Below, piece by piece: positions 43,585 through 52,341 of a DNA stretch of 64,000 bases. The notes below the pieces were generated by a model. The model ran no database searches. It saw only the letters and a program-made list of their open reading frames with translations, and had not been told where the DNA came from. The translations under genes and the position numbers were made by a program. Source of the stretch: an uncultured beta proteobacterium (GTDB lineage: Bacteria > Pseudomonadota > Gammaproteobacteria > Burkholderiales > SG8-41); assembly GCA_903893565.1 (NCBI GenBank), contig CAITMU010000105.1:124001-188000 (forward strand). The letters are read 5' to 3'. Each line of letters begins with the position of its first letter. Position 1 is the stretch's first letter.

Positions 43585-43860
43585 TTGACATTGCCCCCTT
43601 CATTTTCTACCCTCATTATTTTAAGCTTTCTCTCATGCAACTTATTATTCATAAGCCACTTAGTTTATGCAGGTAAAGTCACTGACTGCCGAACAAAGGT
43701 TCTCACGACTGACAAGGCACAAGCGAATCTAACAACACTCCAAAGCGATCAACCCATGGATTCCAATAAGGCCTATTATCAAAAATTAAAAGAAGCCGAA
43801 GTTCAATGGCTCGAAGCGGAAGAAGCATTAAAGCTGTGTCAGCAAGAGTTGGCGAAATAA
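43585..43860 (+). CDS. Small exported protein of unknown function
   Basis: 91 aa beginning with TTG (no in-frame ATG near the signal). FSTLIILSFLSCNLLFISHL is a signal peptide, cut about VYAG. The mature 60 residues are mostly helical and polar (KLKEAEVQWLEAEEALKLCQ) with two cysteines, one at the start (DCRT) and one near the end, which could form a disulfide. No family recognised. The clear signal peptide and balanced mature part make it a likely gene despite the weak start. Confidence 0.6.
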   Translation: MTLPPSFSTLIILSFLSCNLLFISHLVYAGKVTDCRTKVLTTDKAQANLTTLQSDQPMDSNKAYYQKLKEAEVQWLEAEEALKLCQQELAK

Positions 43861-44172
43861 CCAATTTTTTATCCCTAAAGATTGGCACTGACTGGCCCCC
43901 CCCGCCCATACAGATGTTTTTGTGTTGTCTTTTTCAGTGGGCACTTCGCTACCTAACCTGCGGTAACACTGAAATAAAAATATCCCCTACTACTGGAGGA
44001 TTTACAATAATGATGACGTTTGTTTCGTTACCATTACACAGTTAAAAGGCTATTGGCATTAGAGATTGCCTTCCCGCTGCCATTTTTACCGTGCTCTTTT
44101 TTTCAGTCAAAGCCAAACCGCGGTCAATGCGGTAAGATTGAGCTATTGAAACTTACCTTAGTTAACATAACC
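43861..44172. other. Intergenic region before the tandem Bug pair
   Basis: 312 bp. A frame from 44020 runs into the Bug gene but its first 51 codons have no signal or homology and I treat them as leader. Nothing else recognised. Confidence 0.4.
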
Positions 44173-45192
44173 ATGCATAGGCTCACCCCTCCCTATAGGG
44201 CTCATTTAGGCTTTTTCCTGGCTTTTCTATTGTCTGTGCAGGCTTTGTGTGTGTGCCATGCCCAAGCGCAAAACACAGCTGCGCTTTCGAGCTCCGATTA
44301 CCCGAATCGACCGATTCGTCTCATTACCCCTGCCCCACCGGGAGGTTCGACAGATCTGTTGGCCCGTATCATTGGCCCGCGTCTGTCACAATCGCTAAAA
44401 ACGCCGGTTGTAGTTGATAACCGAGGTGGTGGTGGGGGGGTCTTGGCTGCAGAAATGACCGCACACGCTAGCCCCGACGGCTACACCCTGTTAATGGCCT
44501 ATTCCTCCCATACGACCAATGTGAGCCTTAATCCCAAAGCAAACTACCGCGCGGTCGATGACTTCCAGCCTGTGATCCATGTCACTAGCGCCCCTCTACT
44601 ATTAGTGACCAATGCAAACTTACCCTTTAATTCAGCCCAAGATCTGGTGAACTATGGCAAAGACAATCCTGGCAAATTAAACTTCAGTTCTGCCGGCAAT
44701 GGTAGCGGGGGACACATGGCTGTTGAGCTTTTCAAATATATGACTAAAACCAATGCCCAGCACATTCCATACAAGGGAATGGGGCCTTCGATGGTCGATC
44801 TCATCGCGGGCAACGTACAAGCAAGCTTTGCCGGCATTGTCCCCGTTCAACCCCTTCTTAAAGCCGGCCGCGTGCGTGCACTATGCATCACGGCGAGTAA
44901 GCGTCTATCGAGTTTACCTAATTTACCGACAATATCGGAGTCAGGTATTCCAGGCTATGAGGTAGTGACTTGGTATGGCATATTAGCTCCAGCCCACACC
45001 CCTAAAAAAATCATCATGCAACTGAATAGCGAAATAAAAAACATTTTAAAACAACCGAGTATTGAACAACGCCTGAGCCAAGAAGGGGCTTCCGTTATCG
45101 CCTCTACCCCTGAGGATTTTGAGCAAACACTTCGGCAAGAAACTCAAAAATGGGGCACCGTGGTCAAGGCCACAGGCGCAAGGCTCGATTAA
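44173..45192 (+). CDS. Bug family receptor, first of a tandem pair
   Basis: 339 aa from the internal ATG before HRLTPPYRAHLGFFLAFLLS; the signal ends near CHAQ. First loop LITPAPPGGSTDLLAR, second VVDNRGGGGGVLA, then PDGYTLLMAYSSHT, HIPYKGMGPSMVDLI and PTISESGIPGYEVVTWYGIL. The end is KWGTVVKATGARLD. A second Bug begins two bases after its stop. The two differ widely in sequence, so this is not a recent duplication; they may recognise different forms of one substrate. Confidence 0.93.
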   Translation: MHRLTPPYRAHLGFFLAFLLSVQALCVCHAQAQNTAALSSSDYPNRPIRLITPAPPGGSTDLLARIIGPRLSQSLKTPVVVDNRGGGGGVLAAEMTAHASPDGYTLLMAYSSHTTNVSLNPKANYRAVDDFQPVIHVTSAPLLLVTNANLPFNSAQDLVNYGKDNPGKLNFSSAGNGSGGHMAVELFKYMTKTNAQHIPYKGMGPSMVDLIAGNVQASFAGIVPVQPLLKAGRVRALCITASKRLSSLPNLPTISESGIPGYEVVTWYGILAPAHTPKKIIMQLNSEIKNILKQPSIEQRLSQEGASVIASTPEDFEQTLRQETQKWGTVVKATGARLD

Positions 45193-45194
45193 AA

Positions 45195-46169
45195 ATGAAA
45201 AAAATCTCTCTCAGACATCGAAGTCTTTGTCTTCTCATCATTTTGTTAAGTGCTCATTGCGCCCATAGTAGTAATTTCCCGCAACGTCCTATACGTCTCA
45301 TTTCTCCCTTTTCTGCAGGCGGGGGTAACGATATCATTTCAAGGGCACTCGCCAATGCTTTAAGTCTCAAACTTAATCAATCAGTGGTGGTCGATAATCG
45401 CCCCGGGGCGAATACCATCTTAGCCATGGAACTACTCGCTCACGCTAGCAAAGATGGTTACACGATATTAATGTCCAGTAGCTCTCAGGCCATTAACGCA
45501 ACACTCTACCCTCAATTACCCTACGACTCTATTCGTGATTTTTCTCCCATATCCCGGGTAGGCATTAGTCCACTCGTCGTGGCTGTCCATCCCTCACTCG
45601 CTATTCACAATATCAGCGATTTAATTGCTGCAGCCAAAGCCAACCCCGGAAAAATACTCTACCCCTCGGCTGGCATTGGCAATTCCACCCACTTGGCTGG
45701 CGAACTTTTTGCTACCATGTCCGGTGTACGTTTAACCCACATCCCTTATAAAGGGGCTGGTCCAGGCATGGTAGATCTACTAGCAGGACGTCTTCAGGCG
45801 GTATTTGCTACTGCACCCACGGCGATTCCTCATTTAAGAACCGCTCGCCTACGACCTCTTGCGCTCACGAGTCTTAAGCGCTCTGCCTTACTACCCGATT
45901 TACCCACAGTGTCTGAATCAGGTATCCCAGGCTTCGAGGCTTGTTCATGGTATGGCGTTATTGCTCCGTCGGGTACCCCATCGGATGCGATTCAAGTACT
46001 GAGTCGCTCTATCAAAGTCATCCTCAGCACGACAGAATTTCGTCAACAACTCGAAACTGCCGGGGCAGACCCAGACTCCAATACACCCGCTGAGTTTGCT
46101 CAATACATTAAAAATGAAATCTCAAAATGGGCAAAAGTCATCAAACTATCCGGTGCCACTGCACCCTAG
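45195..46169 (+). CDS. Bug family receptor, second of a tandem pair
   Basis: 324 aa from the ATG two bases after the preceding stop. Leader RHRSLCLLIILLSAHCAHSS. First loop LISPFSAGGGNDIISR (Ala-Gly-Gly-Gly-Asn-Asp), second VVDNRPGANTILA, where Asn-Thr replace the Gly-rich step. HIPYKGAGPGMVDLLAG and PTVSESGIPGFEACSWYGVI follow. GGGND places Asn just before the key Asp. It lacks its own ribosome site of note and is likely translated by coupling to the first. Confidence 0.93.
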   Translation: MKKISLRHRSLCLLIILLSAHCAHSSNFPQRPIRLISPFSAGGGNDIISRALANALSLKLNQSVVVDNRPGANTILAMELLAHASKDGYTILMSSSSQAINATLYPQLPYDSIRDFSPISRVGISPLVVAVHPSLAIHNISDLIAAAKANPGKILYPSAGIGNSTHLAGELFATMSGVRLTHIPYKGAGPGMVDLLAGRLQAVFATAPTAIPHLRTARLRPLALTSLKRSALLPDLPTVSESGIPGFEACSWYGVIAPSGTPSDAIQVLSRSIKVILSTTEFRQQLETAGADPDSNTPAEFAQYIKNEISKWAKVIKLSGATAP

Positions 46170-46399
46170 AGATTACACTTTTGATAGATGCCCTAGCGCA
46201 TCCTTTCTCCAAGAGGGGGCAACCTCATTGACCCATCCCAATGAGATTTAAAAACGCATGAAAAAATGCCTCTGCATCTTTTACATTAATACGTGAAAAC
46301 GCCTAAAGCCCTCTGATACAGCAATCGATCGTTACGAAAAGCAACGATGTTCGTCAAACACGCAAATTATCAAGACCCGTCTGACCCGAGGCTTTCGTC

Positions 46400-47365
46400 T
46401 TATTCGACTTTGATCCCCACCGCTTTAATAACCTTGGACCAAGTAGAAAACTCACTGCGAATAAAAGCCGAGAATTCTTCCGGCGTACTCCCGACCGCTT
46501 CAGCGCCTAGCGTTGTAATGCGTTCTTTTACTTCAGACAGCGCAAGGGACTTGGCTACTGCCTGATAAATTTTGTCAATCGCAGCCCGAGGCGTCCCGAT
46601 TGGCACCAAAGCACCATTCCATTCATTTGCCTCAAAATTAGCCACCCCTGCCTCAGCAATACTAGGAATATTGGGTAATGCACCATTACGTTTAAGACTG
46701 GTGACGCCCAAGGCTCTTAGCTTGCCACTCGAGATGTGCTGGAGAGACGAAGGAATCGTCGCGAACAATAGATCCGTCTCACCGGCCAATAGTGCTATGA
46801 CGGCCGGCCCCCCCCCTTTATACGGTACGTGGGTCATAGTGATACCCACCGTAGAACTGAACCGTTCAGTGGCTAAATGATTAGCGCTAACGTTACCGGC
46901 CGTCGCATAATTTAATGCACCAGGTGATTTTTTTGCCAAAGCAATAAACTCCTTCACGCTTCGAACCGGCAATGAAGGATGAACCGCAAGCACCAAAGTG
47001 ACCAAAGCAAATTGGGACACTGGCAACAAATCCTTAACGGAATCAAATGGCATTTTTTTAAATAAACTGGGGTTCGCTCCAAACGAAATATTAGCCACTC
47101 CAAAAGTATGACCATCTGGGATCGATTTTGCTGCTATATCCAACCCAATCATTGACGAACCCCCGGGGCGATTTTCGACAACCACCTGTTGCCCTAAAAT
47201 TTCGCTCAAATGAGGAGCTAAAATTCTCGTCACCACATCAGTAGATCCCCCTGGGGCATAAGGAACAACGGCGCGTAGGGAATGGATAGGAAAATTTTGC
47301 GCCTGGGCCAACGAAAAGAACAACAACCATCCTCCTCCGAGGAGCCCTAATTTTGTATGCTGCAT
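46400..47365 (-). CDS. Bug family receptor, convergent to the tandem pair
   Basis: 321 aa from an ATG with AAGGA eight bases upstream; the frame extends further without a leader. Signal MQHTKLGLLGGGWLLFFSLA. First loop VVPYAPGGSTDVVTR, second VVENRPGGSSMIG, then PDGHTFGVANISFG, HVPYKGGGPAVIALLAG and PSIAEAGVANFEANEWNGAL. KWSK-like end (TWSKVIKAVGIKVE). There is no enzyme partner; it stands divergent from the Gfo/Idh-creatininase operon and could serve that operon through the shared promoter region. Confidence 0.93.
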   Translation of the reverse strand: MQHTKLGLLGGGWLLFFSLAQAQNFPIHSLRAVVPYAPGGSTDVVTRILAPHLSEILGQQVVVENRPGGSSMIGLDIAAKSIPDGHTFGVANISFGANPSLFKKMPFDSVKDLLPVSQFALVTLVLAVHPSLPVRSVKEFIALAKKSPGALNYATAGNVSANHLATERFSSTVGITMTHVPYKGGGPAVIALLAGETDLLFATIPSSLQHISSGKLRALGVTSLKRNGALPNIPSIAEAGVANFEANEWNGALVPIGTPRAAIDKIYQAVAKSLALSEVKERITTLGAEAVGSTPEEFSAFIRSEFSTWSKVIKAVGIKVE

Positions 47366-47698
47366 GACTAAATTCCTTTTCGAAAAGTGACTAACTCTGC
47401 ACATTAATTCAAAATAGTGATCGCCAACACACCCATTGAAAAACCTAATACTCGATAAGGGGTGGGTCACTCAGTAGGTGCCAAGCGTTTCGCATGGTTC
47501 TTTTTTTAACCTCAATTTTCAATAGTTTAGCAGACATTAAGGCATTCGCCATCCATTCTATTGCCCTTGGATTCAATTGGCTTTGACCGTGATATCCTTT
47601 CAAGAGTTGTAGGATAATATCCCATAAGTGATGAAACAAAAAATAGCTTAGGGTTTCTCCCGCCCCCACATTTTATTTTCTATTCAAGGCCATCGTTC
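47366..47698. other. Divergent intergenic region with an unassigned minus-strand frame
   Basis: 333 bp between a Bug and the Gfo/Idh operon. A 74-aa minus-strand frame (47445..47669, GTG start) has a protein-like composition (LWDIILQLLKGYHGQSQL) but no ribosome site or family I recognise. It would occupy the promoter region of both flanking genes, so I do not call it. Confidence 0.4.
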
Positions 47699-48772
47699 AT
47701 GAATCTCCCTGTCAAGTTAGGCATTGTTGGGCTAGGTCGCTGGGCTAAGGTGCTCACTCGCGCGGTCGCTAACAAATCGGATCAACTACAAATCGTTGCC
47801 TGTTATAGCCGTTCGCTGGAAAAACGTTCTGCTTTTACCAAAGAATTTGGAGTGCCTGCCGTCGATGACTTCGATACGATGCTGGCCAATCCACAAATTC
47901 AAGGCATCATACTCACGGTTCCTAATGAACAACATTGGCCGCTAGCAGAAAAAGTCGCCCAGGCTAAAAAACATATTTATACCGAAAAGCCGATAGCACA
48001 AACGCTCGAAGATGGGCTTCGAATCGAATCCCTTGAAACCCAATATGGGGTCAGCGTTACAGTCGGGCACAGTGCTCGATTAATGGCCGGTATACGACTG
48101 ATCAAAGAGCATATCGACTCCGGTCAATTAGGCCGGGTTGGCTTCATGGAAGCTAATTTTTCTAATGAACGCGCACTCGAACTCACCCCTCAAACATGGC
48201 GTTGGTATAAGGATCGCGCGCCGGGGGGAAATCTTTCCCAATTGTCGATTCATCAATTTGACGTCTTGCACTTTTTAGGAGGAAAGGTCACGGAAGTAAG
48301 CTCTATGGCTTCAAAACTCTCTCCTGTGGGCGCTGAGGTCGATGATCAATCCATGACCACTATCCGTTTCGCGGATGGAAAACTGGGCTACGTGGGATCA
48401 AGTTGGACTTCGCCTGGTATTTTTTCTTTACGAGTTTTTGGCTCCAAAGGTCTTATGCACTACGAAATCGACTTTGGCACTTGGGACACTCCTCATTTAC
48501 TTCACAAAGCCTCAGTACTTTACATACAAAGAGGCAAAGAGGGCTGGGCAAAACGGGAGGAAATTCCCGTACCTGAAAGCGATATGTTTCGAGCTGAACT
48601 AGAACTTTTTGCCCAAAGTTGTGTGTCTGCCAAGCCCAATGAATTAAACGCCCAGAATGCGAATATGGCAGTGGCCATGGTCTATGCCGCGCTTCGTTCC
48701 GTTGATCAACGGGGCTTAACGATCAACGTCGATGACGTAATCTCCGAAACCAAGAAAAAAATGGGAATCTAA
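47699..48772 (+). CDS. Gfo/Idh/MocA family oxidoreductase, operon gene 1
   Basis: 357 aa. KLGIVGLGRWAKVLTRAV is the Rossmann start, YTEKPIAQTLEDGLR the EKP catalytic segment (about residue 97), and GHSARLMAGIRLIKEHIDSG follows. APGGNLSQLSIHQFDVLHFL is the region with the family His that acts with the Lys. It begins an apparent four-gene operon with creatininase-like, D-2-hydroxyacid dehydrogenase and IolG-like genes. The chain suggests catabolism of a polyol, sugar acid or cyclic amide. The creatininase gene starts one base after its stop. Confidence 0.92.
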   Translation: MNLPVKLGIVGLGRWAKVLTRAVANKSDQLQIVACYSRSLEKRSAFTKEFGVPAVDDFDTMLANPQIQGIILTVPNEQHWPLAEKVAQAKKHIYTEKPIAQTLEDGLRIESLETQYGVSVTVGHSARLMAGIRLIKEHIDSGQLGRVGFMEANFSNERALELTPQTWRWYKDRAPGGNLSQLSIHQFDVLHFLGGKVTEVSSMASKLSPVGAEVDDQSMTTIRFADGKLGYVGSSWTSPGIFSLRVFGSKGLMHYEIDFGTWDTPHLLHKASVLYIQRGKEGWAKREEIPVPESDMFRAELELFAQSCVSAKPNELNAQNANMAVAMVYAALRSVDQRGLTINVDDVISETKKKMGI

Positions 48773-48773
48773 T

Positions 48774-49571
48774 ATGCTACCCACACGCTACTTCATTGAT
48801 TTGACACAACCTGAAATTGCGCAACAACTACAAAAAAACCCATTGGTTATTTTGCCTGCGGGTAGCGTCGAACAGCACGGTCCTCACTTACCTACCGGTA
48901 CAGACATCTACTCCGCTAATGTCATTAGCCATGCGGTTGCTGAAAAAATGGATGGATTGGTTTTGCCCGGTGGCCCGCTCGGGGTCACTCCGATGCATAT
49001 GCCCTTTGAGGGCACGCTCACGCTGTCACCACAAACCTATCAGCAAGTGGTCGTCGAGACATGTGGATCTTGCGCGCAACATGGGGCTAAACGTCTCATC
49101 ATTTTGAATTGGCACGAAGGCAATATCCCCTCCCTGGCCATCGCCTCCGAAAAATTGCATCGTGAGGTAGGCTTAAATGTCATCGTGGTTCAAGCTTGCT
49201 ATGTGGCGGCAGAACTGTATGGACATGATTGTGGGGGGTTGACGCATGGTGGGGAAATTGAGGCTTTAGCGGTCATGGCCTATGAGCCAGATCTCGTTCA
49301 TCTGGATCGTATCGACAATTCCTCAGACCACACCCATGGCCGGCAATGGGATAAACTGCGCCGAACTCGTAGCTACCAACCGGTGCTACGCGATATTAAG
49401 ACCATTGCCCCAACCGGATGGTATGGCTCGCCAGAGCACGCCAATGTCCCCAAAGCACTTAAGATGCTCAGTGATATTGCTTCTGCTATCGATAAAGAAT
49501 GCAGTGAAATATTTACCCTCCTGGAAAAAGCCCAGGGAGGCACGGCCGAGATCAAACATTTAAAGATTTAA
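48774..49571 (+). CDS. Creatininase family amidohydrolase, operon gene 2
   Basis: 265 aa. VILPAGSVEQHGPHLPTGTD (with E and H metal ligands), GVTPMHMPFEGTLTLSP, ILNWHEGN (NxHxGN-type metal motif with Trp before His) and THGGEIEALAVMAY with HxGxxE are the full creatininase metal set. The family hydrolyses cyclic or linear amides such as creatinine or 3-dehydro-carboxamides. It is one base after the first Gfo/Idh gene, so the two are co-translated. The actual substrate is not evident. Confidence 0.93.
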   Translation: MLPTRYFIDLTQPEIAQQLQKNPLVILPAGSVEQHGPHLPTGTDIYSANVISHAVAEKMDGLVLPGGPLGVTPMHMPFEGTLTLSPQTYQQVVVETCGSCAQHGAKRLIILNWHEGNIPSLAIASEKLHREVGLNVIVVQACYVAAELYGHDCGGLTHGGEIEALAVMAYEPDLVHLDRIDNSSDHTHGRQWDKLRRTRSYQPVLRDIKTIAPTGWYGSPEHANVPKALKMLSDIASAIDKECSEIFTLLEKAQGGTAEIKHLKI

Positions 49572-49628
49572 GTCCTCTATACCCCCCCCTTCACTGCCTC
49601 TAACTATCTCATCCATTCATTCAAAGCC

Positions 49629-50606
49629 ATGACTTACGATGTCATTTGTTTACGACCTGAACTAGATTTTTTAAGTGTTGGCGTCACGCCTCCCCAAGAA
49701 TTAAACATTGCCTATCGAGCCCCCAGCGATGACGACGTGGGCCCCCTGTGCCGCGAAGCCATCGTGATGCTCGTGCCAGCCGCCGGTCCGCCTTTGCCAC
49801 CTTCGCTTTTTGATGGTACTCGGTTGCAATTGGTCCAGTTTACGGGGGCGGGCGTCGACCGTGTCAATGAGGCTCAAATGAAAGCCTTACATATCGCGGT
49901 GGCCAATGTACCCGGTGGCAGCAACAGTGCGATGGCCGAATACACCGTGGTCAATGCGTTAAACCTCATGCGTCGCTTCTCCTGGGCCGATAAAAAAATA
50001 AAGGCTGGACACTACATCACCAGTAGGCAATGGATGGTTAAGCAAAATCTACCAGGACTCGAGGGTAAGCAGGTTGGAATTATAGGTCTTGGGGTCATAG
50101 GTCAAAACGTAGCGGCCTCTTTCAAACGCTTCGGGGCCCACATCATCTACACTGACAATCTGGATCGCAGTGCCGTCGCCAATGCGCTGGGAGCGCGCGC
50201 CGTCAGCTTGCAGGAATTACTGCGTGAGTCCGATGTCATCAGTGTACATGTGCCACTCATTGATGAGACTCGAGGCTTAATCGGCACTCGGGAGTTTGGT
50301 TTGATGAAACCCGGTGCAATTATTATCCAAGCCTCTCGAGGGGCGGTGGTTAACGAAAAAGCACTCGCTGAAAGCCTACAAAGCGGGCACCTAGGAGGCG
50401 CTGCAGTCGATGTGTTTGAAGAAGAGCCTTTGCCCGCCCAGAGTCCTTTGCTACATCTGCCCGAAGAGCACGCCGATCGATTGCTACTGACCCCGCACAT
50501 TGCAGGCATTACCTTGCAATCGTTTCAAACGCTTTTTAAGTCGTCATGGGATAATGCGCTTCGCGTTATCAAAGGCCATCAGCCGCCTTTGCACCGTATC
50601 TATTAA
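49629..50606 (+). CDS. D-2-hydroxyacid dehydrogenase, operon gene 3
   Basis: 325 aa. VQFTGAGVDRVNEAQMKAL and VANVPGGSNSAMAEYTVVNA are the catalytic-domain region; GKQVGIIGLGVIGQNVA is the NAD-binding GxGxxG. DVISVHVPLIDETRGLIG, KPGAIIIQASRGAVVNEKAL (with Arg), and LLLTPHIAGITLQS (His) hold the catalytic Arg, Glu (EEEPLP region) and His. It oxidises or reduces a 2-hydroxy/2-oxo acid. It follows the creatininase by 57 bp and precedes the IolG-like gene by 23 bp. Confidence 0.93.
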   Translation: MTYDVICLRPELDFLSVGVTPPQELNIAYRAPSDDDVGPLCREAIVMLVPAAGPPLPPSLFDGTRLQLVQFTGAGVDRVNEAQMKALHIAVANVPGGSNSAMAEYTVVNALNLMRRFSWADKKIKAGHYITSRQWMVKQNLPGLEGKQVGIIGLGVIGQNVAASFKRFGAHIIYTDNLDRSAVANALGARAVSLQELLRESDVISVHVPLIDETRGLIGTREFGLMKPGAIIIQASRGAVVNEKALAESLQSGHLGGAAVDVFEEEPLPAQSPLLHLPEEHADRLLLTPHIAGITLQSFQTLFKSSWDNALRVIKGHQPPLHRIY

Positions 50607-50629
50607 AAACCCCCTGTAGGAGATCCCTC

Positions 50630-51712
50630 TTGATTAAAAAATCTATCGGCATCGCGGTCATTGGTTCAGGTCGCATTGGCACCTTGAGAGCACGACTTTC
50701 TGGCATGCACCCCTCGGTTCGCTTTTTAGCGGTTTCGGACCAAGATCCGGCTCGAGCCAAAGCGTTAGCTGAGCTCTCCGGAGCGCAATTTCATACGAGC
50801 GACAATAACGCTGCAATTGAACACCCCGATGTGGATGCTGTGTTTGTATCGACGCCAGAGGCTTTACACGGGGCTCCCATTATCAGAGCCCTCGAATTAG
50901 GTAAGCCGGTGTTGTGTGAAAAACCCATAGCACTCACGCTCAAAGCTGCCGATGAAATCATGGAAGTTTTAGCAAAGACCGGCGGGGAGCTTCGATTCGG
51001 TTACAGCAGACGCTACAAAGAATGTTTTCTGCGGGCTAAGGAACAAATGAACCAGGGTCGCTTAGGCAATGTTATCAGTGGAATGGCTCGTGTTTATAAC
51101 TCCCGGGCACAAACCTTTCAAATTCTTAAGCGCGACCCACACGCCACCCCCGTGCTAGACGTATTAACTTACTACGTCGATTTGATGTGTTGGTTTCTTG
51201 AAGGCAATCGCCCCGTGGAAGTGGTGGCTCGTGGACAGTATGGCATTTTTAAAAAAGCGGGCTACAACGCCCATGATGCCACTTGGGCTATTGTTACTTT
51301 TGCTGACGGTGCTGTTTTAAATTTTGGTATCAGTTACGCCCTACCTGCCAATTTCCCCACTCAAGGTCAATCAGACCGTGTGGAGCTCTTGGGTACAGAA
51401 GGCACTATGCTCATCGATGATGACCATAAAGATCATATTCTATTTACCGAAAAAGGTATTCCCCACCCCTATGTGCCTGGGCACGAACTGAACATGGCCT
51501 TTCTGGGTAGTAACTCAGCAGGCGACTGGGCATTGGGCAATTTCTGGGGCTCTTTAGGCAATGAAACGCGCGCTTGGATCGATCATCTGGTCACCGGCGC
51601 TCCTACCTCACATACCACCCCAGAACAAGCGCGAATTAATTTAGAAACAACGGTTGCCATTGAAAAATCAGTCGCCACCGGGCAAGCCATCCGTCTACCA
51701 CTGGAAATGTAA
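50630..51712 (+). CDS. IolG-like Gfo/Idh/MocA dehydrogenase, operon gene 4
   Basis: 360 aa beginning with TTG; the upstream GTAGGAG at 7 bases supports that start and no ATG is in range. SIGIAVIGSGRIGTLRARLS is the NAD motif, VLCEKPIALTLKAADEIM carries EKP, and GYSRRYKECFLRAKEQMNQG follows. DPHATPVLDVLTYYVDLMCW is the DxxxHxxD-like active-site block (Asp, Tyr replacing His). It resembles inositol 2-dehydrogenase-type proteins. A clear paralogue lies at 57630..58712, with the same motifs throughout. The operon ends at the terminator directly after. Confidence 0.93.
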   Translation: MIKKSIGIAVIGSGRIGTLRARLSGMHPSVRFLAVSDQDPARAKALAELSGAQFHTSDNNAAIEHPDVDAVFVSTPEALHGAPIIRALELGKPVLCEKPIALTLKAADEIMEVLAKTGGELRFGYSRRYKECFLRAKEQMNQGRLGNVISGMARVYNSRAQTFQILKRDPHATPVLDVLTYYVDLMCWFLEGNRPVEVVARGQYGIFKKAGYNAHDATWAIVTFADGAVLNFGISYALPANFPTQGQSDRVELLGTEGTMLIDDDHKDHILFTEKGIPHPYVPGHELNMAFLGSNSAGDWALGNFWGSLGNETRAWIDHLVTGAPTSHTTPEQARINLETTVAIEKSVATGQAIRLPLEM

Positions 51713-51816
51713 AAAGACTCAGGGGGGGCTTAGGAAAAAGATTCCCTCACAACGAGATCCCCCTGTCGCAATCGATAGAGTTTTAATCGATTAGATATCG
51801 AAATCTGAAGGCTCTT

Positions 51817-51849
51817 CCCCCCACAAGAAAGGGGGGGATTATTTTTTTT
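51817..51849 (+). terminator. Terminator of the Gfo/Idh-creatininase operon
   Basis: CCCCCC (51817-51822), loop ACAAGAAA, GGGGGG (51831-51836), then ATTATTTTTTTTC. The T-tract is at the same time the last codons and stop of the opposite-strand cupin gene. Confidence 0.8.
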
Positions 51850-52288
51850 CTTGCGTGAGATCCACCACATCTCTTTTGCCAGAATATTTGTAGAGCCTTT
51901 TTTTCTTTTTAGGGTAATCCGTGATGTCTTGATTCAAACGCTGCCCTATCATCAGATAAATCAAGTTTTCAGAACCGTCGTTCGTGATCTGATGAGCAAT
52001 ATGATCAATGGGATGCGCTAAAAAATCACCTGGGCCAATAGAAATCGATGTATCCCCTAACAGGGCTGTAGCATGCCCAGAAAGCACATAAATACACTCT
52101 TCTTCAAAATGATGGAAGTGGTATTCCGTTGATTGGTGCCCGGGTTCCAGGCTGACCCAATGCACACCAATATTTTTTAAACCAGCAACATCACCCAACG
52201 ACTTCCCGGATCGTATCGCCTGATCATTTAAAGAATGGGTTCGCCTGATAGCTTGCATGGCAGCAATGGCTTTAGCTGACAAATACAT
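51839..52288 (-). CDS. Cupin-domain protein
   Basis: 149 aa. SLEPGHQSTEYHFHHFEEEC contains the metal ligands (HxHHxEEE), YVLSGHATALLGDTSISIGP the inter-motif and GDFLAHPIDHIAHQITNDG the second motif with its His. A single small barrel. The C-terminal tail is basic (KKKKRLYKYSGKRD). Last gene of the ACMSD-like/Bug/cupin cluster on the minus strand. The cupin could be a dioxygenase, isomerase or sensor for the substrate of that cluster. Confidence 0.88.
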   Translation of the reverse strand: MYLSAKAIAAMQAIRRTHSLNDQAIRSGKSLGDVAGLKNIGVHWVSLEPGHQSTEYHFHHFEEECIYVLSGHATALLGDTSISIGPGDFLAHPIDHIAHQITNDGSENLIYLMIGQRLNQDITDYPKKKKRLYKYSGKRDVVDLTQEKK

Positions 52289-52341
52289 CAGTACCTCCAG
52301 AAATTAATAAGATAGCCAGCCAGCGCTCCATCTACAGTCTA

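Noticed and set aside
47445..47669. 74-aa minus-strand frame
   Set aside because: No ribosome site or family; would fill a divergent promoter region.
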